Source of the DNA: Solobacterium sp.
GTDB taxonomy: Bacteria > Bacillota_I > Bacilli_A > Erysipelotrichales > Erysipelotrichaceae
Length of the DNA stretch: 15,171 bases
Assembly: GCA_017543005.1 (NCBI GenBank)
Contig: JAFWEA010000190.1
Coordinates: forward strand, 1-15,171
Reading direction: 5' to 3'
Made by a program: the position numbers and the translations under genes
Shown here: piece by piece, positions 7,551-14,042 of the stretch
Numbering within the stretch: the first letter of the stretch is position 1
How the letters are laid out: each line of letters begins with the position of its first letter
The notes under the pieces: model-generated
Told to the model about the DNA's origin: nothing
The model's database searches: none
Seen by the model: the letters and a program-made list of their open reading frames with translations, nothing else

Positions 7551-8206
7551 CAGCGGAAGTAGGTATCCCGGCCGGGATCCCCGATCGCTTCGGCATATTT
7601 CAGCGTATCGAAGTGCTCATGCAGAAGTGATGCGGTCTTTTCCCGGTCCTGCCGGCGCAGGGCCTTGCATATGGCCTTGTGTTCCCTGATCAGCACGGGA
7701 ATGCGCTTTGTCGAGCGGACTTCGAGATTCCGCCACCGCCGCAGATGAATGTACTCATCTTCCAGCAGTGCCCTCACAGCCTGCCGTCCGGCCGCCTCCA
7801 TCAGAATCTGGTGAAAGCTGTCATCAGCCTCGAAATAAGCCTGTATATCATTTTTGTCAGCGGCTTCTTTCTGCTTTTCTATCTGCTTCTGCATCTGTTT
7901 CGCTGCCGTTTCAGCCAGATCATCATCGGCCATCACCTGCATCGCGGCTGCTGTTTCCGCCGCTTCCCGCAGAAAGAGAATGTCTCCGATCAGCTGCAGA
8001 TCAATCAGCGAAACATAGGATCCCCGCTGCGGATATACTTCCAGCAGGCCCTTCTGCCTGAGCATGACGAAAGCGCCCCGCACCATGTGTCTGGTGCAGC
8101 GGTATGTCTCACAGAGACTGTGCTCGCTGAGCAGGTCTCCCGGCATGTATTCCAGATTTACGATCTTTTCCAGCAGGTCCTGATAGATATCATCGCTGCT
8201 GATCAT
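7550..8206 (-). CDS. GntR-family transcriptional regulator with FCD domain
   Basis: An N-terminal winged helix (about 1-66) has the GntR pattern: IYQDLLEKIVNLEYMPGDLLSE, a recognition-helix region (RCTRHMVRGAFVMLRQKGLLE) and the wing PQRGSYV. The C-terminal helical FCD domain keeps the metal-ligand pattern D-x2-F-H (EADDSFH, about 126-132), REHKAIC (His176) and LHEHF (His198), so it likely binds a metal plus an organic-acid or related effector. The start is ATG 8206, with AGGA seven bases upstream. ATG 8230 adds eight residues but has poor spacing and is overlapped by a TACAAT -10-like element. It is the last gene of the dehydratase group, 68 bases after the CoA-transferase, and most likely controls that operon. 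Repressor versus activator is not readable. The candidate operator is at 12703-12718. Confidence 0.88.
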   Translation of the reverse strand: MISSDDIYQDLLEKIVNLEYMPGDLLSEHSLCETYRCTRHMVRGAFVMLRQKGLLEVYPQRGSYVSLIDLQLIGDILFLREAAETAAAMQVMADDDLAETAAKQMQKQIEKQKEAADKNDIQAYFEADDSFHQILMEAAGRQAVRALLEDEYIHLRRWRNLEVRSTKRIPVLIREHKAICKALRRQDREKTASLLHEHFDTLKYAEAIGDPGRDTYFR

Positions 8207-8274
8207 GGATCTTTCCTGCAGTCTGTTCATGTATTGATTGTATCCTTTGTGCTGTTTCTCTTTAATCAGCAGAA

Positions 8275-9522
8275 TCAGCCGATCCGGGTGACATCCGTCG
8301 CTTCTCCTGCCGCAATCATGGCCTCAATCTGTTCCGGCGTATAGCCCAGTTCAGCCAGCACCTGCCTGGTATCCTGACCGAGGAAATGAGCCGGGGCATA
8401 GTCCGGCAGCGGGGTGTCCTGAAACATGACCGGGGTCCGCACCATCCGGCGGGTATTCCCGTTGGGGAAGACCACATCTGTCAGGATATCACTGGCCATG
8501 GCCTGCTCATCATTCAGAATTTCATCCCATGTCTGGCAGACCGCAAACGGCAGGTCGGCCTTTTTCATCTGGGCAATCCAGTAGGCAACATCATGTTTTG
8601 CCACTTCCTCGTTGAATATCCTGTCCCACTCATCCAGATGCCCGGCCACCAGATTGACCTGCGGATAGAACCGCGGATCATCCACCAGGTCCGGCCGGTC
8701 CAGGGCATCCCTGACAAACCGGTTGAACAGTTTGTCATAAGCCGGCAGGGAGAACATGAACCAGCGTCCGTCTGCTGTCCGGCGGGCCGAATTCAGCGGA
8801 TTTGTCAGTTCCGCCTTGCGGATCGGATACTGCGTGGAACTGTCACCGTACTGACTGGCAATCAGATACAGCGATACATCCCAGACGCCGCTGTGGTACA
8901 GACTGACTACGACCTTGTCACCGCGCCCGGTTTTTTCCGCCCGGTAAAGAGCCGCCAGAATGCCGGAAGCCAGGTTCATCGCCACCTGGTGATCACCGAA
9001 GCCGGCCAGCGGCAGCATCGGTTCGCTGTCCCGGTCATACAGTGTCCCCATAACTCCGGAATGCGCAAAATACGCAGTAAAGTCAAAACCGGGAAGATCT
9101 TTGTCCGGACCTTTTTCGCCGTATCCCGACACAATCCCGTAGATCAGTTTCGGATATTTTTTCTTCAGCGTATCGTAATCCAGCGCCGCCCGCTCAAGGG
9201 CCGGCTGCCGCCAGTTTGTCACAAATACATCGGCTTCAGCGATCAGCTTCTCCAGTGCTTCCCGGCCGGCAGAGCTCTTCGTGTCCAGCGTGATGCATCG
9301 CTTGCCGGTGTTCTCCAGGGTAAAACTGGTATCCTCGGGATCGCCGAACGGCCGGCCCTCATTGACTGCCGTATAGCGCAGATCATCACCCCTGGGGCGC
9401 TCCACCTTGATGACATCCGCACCCAGATCTGCCAGATAGCGGGCACAGCACGGGGCCGCGATAAAGGTTGCCAGTTCCACCACTTTTACACCGGTCAGCG
9501 GTCTTTCGTTCATTTCCGTCAT
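8275..9522 (-). CDS. Family III CoA-transferase (CaiB/BaiF, FldA/HadA-type)
   Basis: This 415-residue protein shows the family III opening LTGVKVVELATFIAAPCCARYLADLGADVIKVE (about 9-41), NTGKRCITLD (71-80) and GFDFTAYFAHSGVMG (145-159). The candidate catalytic Asp177 in GFGDHQVAMN precedes ALYRAEKTGRGDKV. Family III enzymes carry CoA through an aspartyl-CoA anhydride. Here it should pass CoA from an enoyl- or acyl-CoA product to the (R)-2-hydroxy acid that feeds the dehydratase, as FldA (cinnamoyl-CoA:phenyllactate) and HadA (2-hydroxyisocaproate) do. That role is inferred from the operon. ATG 9522 overlaps the beta-subunit stop as ATGA, with GGAGG five bases upstream inside that gene, so translation is probably coupled. 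Another carboxylic acid as acceptor is possible. Confidence 0.9.
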   Translation of the reverse strand: MTEMNERPLTGVKVVELATFIAAPCCARYLADLGADVIKVERPRGDDLRYTAVNEGRPFGDPEDTSFTLENTGKRCITLDTKSSAGREALEKLIAEADVFVTNWRQPALERAALDYDTLKKKYPKLIYGIVSGYGEKGPDKDLPGFDFTAYFAHSGVMGTLYDRDSEPMLPLAGFGDHQVAMNLASGILAALYRAEKTGRGDKVVVSLYHSGVWDVSLYLIASQYGDSSTQYPIRKAELTNPLNSARRTADGRWFMFSLPAYDKLFNRFVRDALDRPDLVDDPRFYPQVNLVAGHLDEWDRIFNEEVAKHDVAYWIAQMKKADLPFAVCQTWDEILNDEQAMASDILTDVVFPNGNTRRMVRTPVMFQDTPLPDYAPAHFLGQDTRQVLAELGYTPEQIEAMIAAGEATDVTRIG

Positions 9523-10652
9523 AATTCCTCCCTGCGCAGCTGAACCATCTCCCGGAATGTTTCCAGGATGGTTCCGGCCTGCTCATAACCGGTCATCTGC
9601 CGGTCTGTTTCAATCTCAGTCACGATCAGCCCGGCCTCTTCACAGGCCCGGCGCACCAGCGGTGCATCAAACTCCTCCGGATCACAGAACTTTGTCATCA
9701 GCAGGATGACTCCGGCCGCATCGTGCTGCTTTGCCAGTCCGGCAATATATTCCGGACGCTTCTTGTCCGGGTCATAGAGCACGGAACAGTGATCATGCCG
9801 GCAGAACCGGTCAGCCAGATCATGCAGCGGATCATCCCCGATCACGATGTCTGTCCGGTACTGTCTGCTTTCCGCCGCCACATCATCTGCCACGATCTGC
9901 AGTCCATTGTCATCAAAGCACTGCAGCAGGGCCGGGGCATCCGCCAGGATCCCGGCCGTAACAACCCGGATTTTCTCTCCCTCCGGCCGGGTATTTTTCA
10001 ATTCTCTCAGCAGCTCTTCAAGCAGCTCCGTGTGTTCCTCAACCCGCATGAAGAAGGCGCTGCGGAATACTGCCGAGCGGTCCCTGGCGCTGATCTGCGG
10101 CAGGGCTGCCATCGCTTCCGAGACTTCCCGCATCATGGCATTGTGCCGGTTGTATGCCGCCAGGGAGGCCTGCAGTGCCGCAGGGCTGAAGGATTGTCCT
10201 GTGATCTTCTCCAGGTCGCTGATCACCCGTTCATAGCCGGCTCTTGTAAAATCGCGGGCATATGCCGGCCGGCGGTTCTGCGGCCCGACCACAGGCACAT
10301 ACGGGATGGCCGGCACGGCATATTTCCAGTTTTCTCCCAGCACTTTCAGTGAATCGCACTGACCGGGAATGATAATGGCACTGGCCCCGGCATAGTCTCC
10401 CCGCATGCCCAGTTCCGTGATGCTCTGGACAATCGAGCAGATAAAGGCCGGATAATATCGTTTGGCTTCGTTCAGCCGCACATCGGCTCCCCACACACCC
10501 ATCGGGACAAAGCCCATGGAATGAACGATTTCATACGGTCCGTAAACAGGGGCCATCAGCACGATCTTCTGACCTTCCGCAAGATACTTATCCTTCATCT
10601 TCAGCGGGTCAGCGGCTGTCTCCCTGAATTTCTTCATAATCGTTTCAATCAT
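9519..10652 (-). CDS. 2-hydroxyacyl-CoA dehydratase beta subunit (HgdB/HadC/FldC-type)
   Basis: The product of 377 residues belongs to the 2-hydroxyacyl-CoA dehydratase subunit family. Three cysteines sit where cluster ligands are expected: Cys72 in AFICSIVQS, Cys99 in PGQCDSLK and Cys323 in TKFCDPEEFD. They would hold the beta-subunit iron-sulfur cluster in the alpha-beta heterodimer that removes water from (R)-2-hydroxyacyl-CoA through a ketyl radical. ATG 10652 was chosen because GGAGG lies nine bases upstream and it overlaps the alpha-subunit stop by eight bases. The frame stays open upstream to 10787 only because it shadows the alpha gene. The 4-base overlap with the CoA-transferase supports one transcript. 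The substrate (phenyllactate-, indolelactate-, hydroxyisocaproate- or lactate-type) cannot be decided by eye. Confidence 0.9.
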   Translation of the reverse strand: MIETIMKKFRETAADPLKMKDKYLAEGQKIVLMAPVYGPYEIVHSMGFVPMGVWGADVRLNEAKRYYPAFICSIVQSITELGMRGDYAGASAIIIPGQCDSLKVLGENWKYAVPAIPYVPVVGPQNRRPAYARDFTRAGYERVISDLEKITGQSFSPAALQASLAAYNRHNAMMREVSEAMAALPQISARDRSAVFRSAFFMRVEEHTELLEELLRELKNTRPEGEKIRVVTAGILADAPALLQCFDDNGLQIVADDVAAESRQYRTDIVIGDDPLHDLADRFCRHDHCSVLYDPDKKRPEYIAGLAKQHDAAGVILLMTKFCDPEEFDAPLVRRACEEAGLIVTEIETDRQMTGYEQAGTILETFREMVQLRREEL

Positions 10653-11886
10653 CTGCACCAGCCTCCTTCCGGGATGCCATGATTTCCGTAAGTCCCTGAA
10701 CCCGGGTGTCATACTGGGCCTCGGAGAAGTTGCGCGGATCGGCCTGGTCACCGTCAAAACTGACGACCGGGATACCGCACTCCTCACCGATCTGCCGGCT
10801 CATTTCGTACATGAAGCCGCTCCAGAGCTTGCAGGAACGGTTGGTATGCACCAGCAGGCCTTCCGCATGATTGTCCTTTGCAAGTTTGATGCGCTTGTCC
10901 CTGGCATATTCCAGACAGATGGCATTCGGCACCTTTGCATAAGCCCGGCACATATCTTCAAAATCCTCATAGATGAATCCGAAGGCATCGGCGTAGATGG
11001 TCGTAACCATATTGATGCCGCGGTTCCGCAGACCGTGCGAAGTCACCCGCAGCCAGGGCCAGCAGGCAATGCCTTCAAACATGATCCTGTATTTTTCTTC
11101 CCCGCGGAAGGTACTGCGGCCGGCCGCATGATTTTCCTCATATTCTTTCTGCAGGGTTTCCATCGCTTCTGCCGCTTCCGGCTTGCCGCGGGCCGTGACC
11201 ATGACAGCCATGTGATTCAGCAGGTCAAAGCCGTTGAACGGAGACGGTTCATAATGGGCTGCCGCGGTTGCGGCCAGCCAGGCCCGGCTTGTCCGTCCGG
11301 AAATCTCCCGCACCTGTTCATACCGTTCCCAGCTCCACACCCGGCCGGTGATCTGTTCCAGCCGCTCAATGGCATCCAGGAACTGGGCCTTGATATATGC
11401 CGTTTCGGCATCATTGACCTCATAGTCCGGATTAAACGGAATATCGATCATGATCAGCGGAATCCCCAGCTCTGCCGAGAGGTTTTCATACCACTTGATC
11501 ATGCAGCTGCAGATATTGCTGCAGCACAGGAGATAATCCGGCAGCGGCATGGGCTGTTCCTCTGCCTCTGCCCCGCCGGCGAAAGCCAGCGATATTCTGG
11601 CATAGGCACAGATATCATTGGAATAGCCTTTCCCTTCCGCGATGCTGCAGAGCCGTTCGCCGCCGCCCCGGGCCGCAATCGCTGCCGCCTGATTCTCCGG
11701 ATAACACACATACAGACCCAGTGTCTCCGGAATTTCCACCGGGAAATTGCTGGAACACCAGCCGATCAGCTCACCACGCTGCTTTGCTTCATTTACATCG
11801 TCGTAGGCTTTCTTCGCGATCATGTTCAGCTTGTATCTGGCTGAATTCGGATCCGGTGCCGGTCTTGTTTTTTTCTGTTCACTCAT
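10645..11886 (-). CDS. 2-hydroxyacyl-CoA dehydratase alpha subunit (HgdA/HadB/FldB-type)
   Basis: At 413 residues this matches HadB/FldB-type alpha subunits (about 410). Likely [4Fe-4S] ligands are Cys93 (NDICAYAR), Cys126 (CCSNICSC) and Cys352 (TNRSCKLW). The 33-residue gap between the first two equals that recalled for HadB Cys84/Cys117, and the third lies about 226 further on, again close to HadB. Other landmarks are WCSSNFPVEI (43-52), IKWYENL (130-136) and EGIACWPWLR (271-280). The subunit binds the CoA ester and receives the activating electron from the activator. Cys121, Cys122 and Cys128 crowd the second ligand; whether they matter is unknown. ATG 11886 overlaps the activator stop by eight bases (ATGAGTGA), with AGGAGTG about nine bases upstream. 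Confidence 0.92.
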   Translation of the reverse strand: MSEQKKTRPAPDPNSARYKLNMIAKKAYDDVNEAKQRGELIGWCSSNFPVEIPETLGLYVCYPENQAAAIAARGGGERLCSIAEGKGYSNDICAYARISLAFAGGAEAEEQPMPLPDYLLCCSNICSCMIKWYENLSAELGIPLIMIDIPFNPDYEVNDAETAYIKAQFLDAIERLEQITGRVWSWERYEQVREISGRTSRAWLAATAAAHYEPSPFNGFDLLNHMAVMVTARGKPEAAEAMETLQKEYEENHAAGRSTFRGEEKYRIMFEGIACWPWLRVTSHGLRNRGINMVTTIYADAFGFIYEDFEDMCRAYAKVPNAICLEYARDKRIKLAKDNHAEGLLVHTNRSCKLWSGFMYEMSRQIGEECGIPVVSFDGDQADPRNFSEAQYDTRVQGLTEIMASRKEAGADD

Positions 11887-12676
11887 GACCTGTCACTCCT
11901 TTCTCTGCCCGGTCCATGGCATAATGGGCTGCTCCGAGCGCCCCGGTCAGCTGAGCAAGAGGAGAATACCGGATCGTCACTCCGAGTTCTTTCTCCAGTG
12001 CCTGCCGCACACCGCCGTTACCCGCTACACCGCCGCTCATGCATATCTGTTCCTCTATGCCGGCCCGTCTGGCCAGCGCTGCCGTGCGCACCGCCACCGA
12101 CCGGCATATACCGCGGATCAGGGCCGGTATCTCTGCTCCTTTTGCCAGCTGCGAAATCACTTCCGATTCGGCAAACACCGTGCATGTGCTGGAAATTTCC
12201 AGGGTCTCTTCCGTCAGGGCAGCCTGTTTCTCCAGATCGCTGACATCCATCTGCAGAATCGCAGCCATGACCTCCAGGAATCTGCCGGTGCCGGCTGCAC
12301 ACTTGTCATTCATCAGAAAACTGATGAGGCGGCCATTGCCATCCAGCCTGAGAACCTTGGCATCCTGCCCGCCGATATCAATCACCGTGCGGGCCCCGGG
12401 AAACAGTTCGTGTGTCCCCCTGGCATGACAGCTCATCTCGCTCATCCTTGCGTCCGCCGGCTCATAGGTGTTCCGGCCATACCCGGTCACGACCGTGTAA
12501 CCGATGTCAGCTTCTGTGAGTCCCGCTTCACTGAGCAGGGTGCTGCGCACCTGCTGCGGACCACCCGTTCCGGTACCGGCATGCACCAGAAAAGAACTGA
12601 CAATCTCACGTCTATCATTCAGGATGATCCCTTTGGAAGTCGTGGAACCGATATCTATTCCCATTGCGTATTTCAT
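11879..12676 (-). CDS. 2-hydroxyacyl-CoA dehydratase activator (HgdC/HadI/FldI-type ATPase)
   Basis: The product is a 265-residue ASKHA-fold ATPase. It has the phosphate-1 motif GIDIGSTTSKGI (6-17), a second phosphate motif VIDIGGQDAKV (98-108) and an adenosine motif MSGGVAGNGGV near 223-233. Cys126 (NDKCAAGTGRFLE) and Cys165 (SSTCTVFAESEV) correspond to Cys127 and Cys166 of the Acidaminococcus activator. There they hold one [4Fe-4S] cluster between two monomers. The homodimer hydrolyses ATP to drive a single low-potential electron from ferredoxin or flavodoxin onto the dehydratase; it is oxygen-sensitive, implying anaerobic growth. It is the first gene of the operon. The start ATG 12676 has only a weak GGTGAT site, which may keep its level low, fitting a catalytic activator. 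Confidence 0.93.
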   Translation of the reverse strand: MKYAMGIDIGSTTSKGIILNDRREIVSSFLVHAGTGTGGPQQVRSTLLSEAGLTEADIGYTVVTGYGRNTYEPADARMSEMSCHARGTHELFPGARTVIDIGGQDAKVLRLDGNGRLISFLMNDKCAAGTGRFLEVMAAILQMDVSDLEKQAALTEETLEISSTCTVFAESEVISQLAKGAEIPALIRGICRSVAVRTAALARRAGIEEQICMSGGVAGNGGVRQALEKELGVTIRYSPLAQLTGALGAAHYAMDRAEKGVTGHE

Positions 12677-12691
12677 ATCATCACCGCTTTC

Positions 12692-12700
12692 AGTGTATCA
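12692..12700 (-). promoter_or_regulatory. Extended -10 promoter of the dehydratase operon
   Basis: On the minus strand the bases read TGATACACT, an extended -10 (TG-n-TACACT), 16 bases upstream of the activator start codon. No good -35 is seen at 16-18 bases, which is tolerated for extended -10 promoters. The tandem repeat at 12703-12718 lies just upstream, within the RNA polymerase footprint. Confidence 0.4.
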
Positions 12701-12702
12701 TC

Positions 12703-12718
12703 TTGTCGGCTTGTCGAC
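12703..12718. promoter_or_regulatory. Tandem 8-bp repeat, candidate regulator operator
   Basis: Two adjacent copies read TTGTCGGC and TTGTCGAC on the plus strand. The second extends to TTGTCGACCA (12711-12720) and contains the palindrome GTCGAC, giving a T-n-GTCGAC-n-A shape. That resembles the TnGTnnnACnA operators of FadR-type GntR proteins, but it is one base shorter in the middle. The position just upstream of the extended -10 fits control of the operon by its own GntR protein. This is inference. Confidence 0.35.
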
Positions 12719-12731
12719 CAGTTTTCGATAT

Positions 12732-12760
12732 AAAATTTAAGTCCGGCCTGTTGCCGGACT
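12732..12760 (-). terminator. Intrinsic terminator after the 2-hydroxyacid dehydrogenase gene
   Basis: On the minus strand a perfect 8-bp stem AGTCCGGC / GCCGGACT (12753-12760 and 12740-12747) with loop AACAG is followed by TAAATTTTA, an interrupted T-rich tract. It starts seven bases past the stop codon. Some read-through into the dehydratase operon is plausible because the U-tract is imperfect. Confidence 0.7.
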
Positions 12761-12767
12761 GTATGTT

Positions 12768-13802
12768 TCAGAAACAGCGCTGCCGTCTGGCCCGCCGGCA
12801 CTCTTCAATATGCCCGCACCGATAGCACAGTTCATTGTCGCAGATGCCGTCACTGCGGAAATACGAGAGAATGTTGTTTACGGTTGTTTCGGCGATATTG
12901 TTCAGGGCCTCCTCGGTCAGGAAAGCCTGATGCGAGGTCACGATGACATTGGGCATGGAGATCAGCCGGGCCAGCACATCATCACTCATGATGTGCCCGG
13001 ACAGATCGTTGAAGAAGATATCCGCTTCCTCTTCATAGACATCCAGGCAGGCTGCCCCGATCCGGCGCTCCTTGATGCCGTTCAGCAGGGCTTCCGCATC
13101 CACCAGGGCCCCGCGGGATGTGTTGATCAGCACAACCCCCTTCTTCATCAGATCAATGGCCCGTGCATCGATCATATGCCGGGTTTCTTCCGTCAGCGGG
13201 CAGTGCAGCGAAATCACATCACTGCGCTTCAGCAGCTCATCCAGTTCCGTATATTTGATGCCGCTGTCCGGTTTCGGGAACCGGTCATAGGCCAGTACAT
13301 GCATGCCGAATCCCTTGCAGATATCCGCGAAGATCATGCCGATCTTGCCGGTGCCGATCACTCCGACCGTTTTGCCATGTAGGTCAAACCCGGTCAGTCC
13401 GTTCAGGGAGAAGTTGAATTCCCTTGTCCGGATGTACGCCTTATGAATCCGGCGCACAGATGTCAGCAGCAGCGCCATGGCATGCTCGGCCACCGAATAC
13501 GGAGAGTATGCCGGTACATGGACGACATGGATTTTTCCGAAGGCATGCCGGATATCCACATTGTTGTACCCGGCGGAGCGCAGGGCGATCAGTTTCACCC
13601 CGCCCTCGTACAGCCGGTCAATCACGGCGGCATTCACCGTGTCATTGACAAAGACGCACACAGCCTCACATCCGTCTGCCAGGGCTGCGGTCTCTTCCGT
13701 CAGGCGCGTTTCGAAGAAACGGAATTCAATATCATGTTCTTTCCCGTACCGCTCAAAGGCCGGCCGGTCATACGGTTTTGTATCAAAGAATGCAATTCTC
13801 AT
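12768..13802 (-). CDS. D-2-hydroxyacid dehydrogenase (LdhA/FldH-like) with Cys-rich tail
   Basis: This 344-residue NAD-dependent enzyme reduces 2-oxo acids (pyruvate or amino-acid-derived keto acids) to (R)-2-hydroxy acids. The Rossmann motif GVIGTGKIG is at 147-155, with an acidic NAD-selecting Asp173 in AYDRF. The catalytic set is Arg230 (NTSRGALVD), Glu259 (DVYEEE) and His291 (TSHQAF), each offset by five from the classic D-lactate dehydrogenase Arg235/Glu264/His296. The start is ATG 13802 after AAAGGAGG; an upstream in-frame ATG at 13880 lacks such a site. The last 24 residues hold five cysteines (321, 326, 329, 335, 343) among many Arg residues, beyond the usual end of the fold. It has its own promoter and terminator but points the same way as the dehydratase operon, so it probably supplies that operon's hydroxy acid. 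Plain D-lactate dehydrogenase is the main alternative. Confidence 0.88.
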   Translation of the reverse strand: MRIAFFDTKPYDRPAFERYGKEHDIEFRFFETRLTEETAALADGCEAVCVFVNDTVNAAVIDRLYEGGVKLIALRSAGYNNVDIRHAFGKIHVVHVPAYSPYSVAEHAMALLLTSVRRIHKAYIRTREFNFSLNGLTGFDLHGKTVGVIGTGKIGMIFADICKGFGMHVLAYDRFPKPDSGIKYTELDELLKRSDVISLHCPLTEETRHMIDARAIDLMKKGVVLINTSRGALVDAEALLNGIKERRIGAACLDVYEEEADIFFNDLSGHIMSDDVLARLISMPNVIVTSHQAFLTEEALNNIAETTVNNILSYFRSDGICDNELCYRCGHIEECRRARRQRCF

Positions 13803-13813
13803 ATATCCTCCTT

Positions 13814-13829
13814 TTCCTGTATGCAGGAA
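13814..13829 (-). repeat. Inverted repeat beside the dehydrogenase ribosome binding site
   Basis: Arms TTCCTG and CAGGAA flank a four-base loop (13820-13823), two bases upstream of the AAGGAGG run of the dehydrogenase gene. In the mRNA this would be a 6-bp hairpin next to the ribosome binding site. It could tune translation or protect the 5' end. It lacks a T-run and is not a terminator. Confidence 0.4.
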
Positions 13830-13833
13830 TGTC

Positions 13834-13861
13834 ATTATCTGATCTGACGTCATTCTGACAT
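13834..13861 (-). promoter_or_regulatory. Candidate promoter of the dehydrogenase gene with TGACGTCA palindrome
   Basis: On the minus strand ATGTCA (13856-13861) and GATAAT (13834-13839) are 16 bases apart. The perfect 8-bp palindrome TGACGTCA (13845-13852) lies inside the spacer, a usual place for a repressor site. The palindrome is certain; the role is inferred. Confidence 0.4.
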
Positions 13862-13977
13862 ATGTACCCTGCACTTTCAACGAAACCGCACAGCAGAAAA
13901 AATCATCCTAGCCGATATGATCATCTTTATCGCATGTTTCATATGTTCTCTGAAGCAGAAACAGTCTCTGCAGAATA

Positions 13978-14003
13978 ATAGAAAAGGCAGCCCGCAGGCT
14001 GCC
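13978..14003 (-). terminator. Intrinsic terminator after the CW_7 protein gene
   Basis: Perfect 7-bp stem GGCAGCC (13986-13992) / GGCTGCC (13997-14003) with a four-base loop. On the minus strand it is followed by TTTTCTAT. It lies 39 bases past the stop codon of the gene ending at 14043. Confidence 0.8.
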
Positions 14004-14042
14004 AAGGATCTCAGATCGGTAAAAAACTTTCTGAATTATTGA

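Noticed and set aside
10653..10787. Upstream extension of the dehydratase beta frame to 10787
   Set aside because: It lies wholly within the alpha-subunit gene, reads as Arg/Ser-rich shadow sequence and has no ribosome binding site; the start at 10652 has one.
13862..13977. Intergenic stretch with a weak GCAGA/TCTGC inverted repeat (about 13955-13971)
   Set aside because: Short arms, no T-run, no reading frame and no riboswitch-like pattern that I could recognise.
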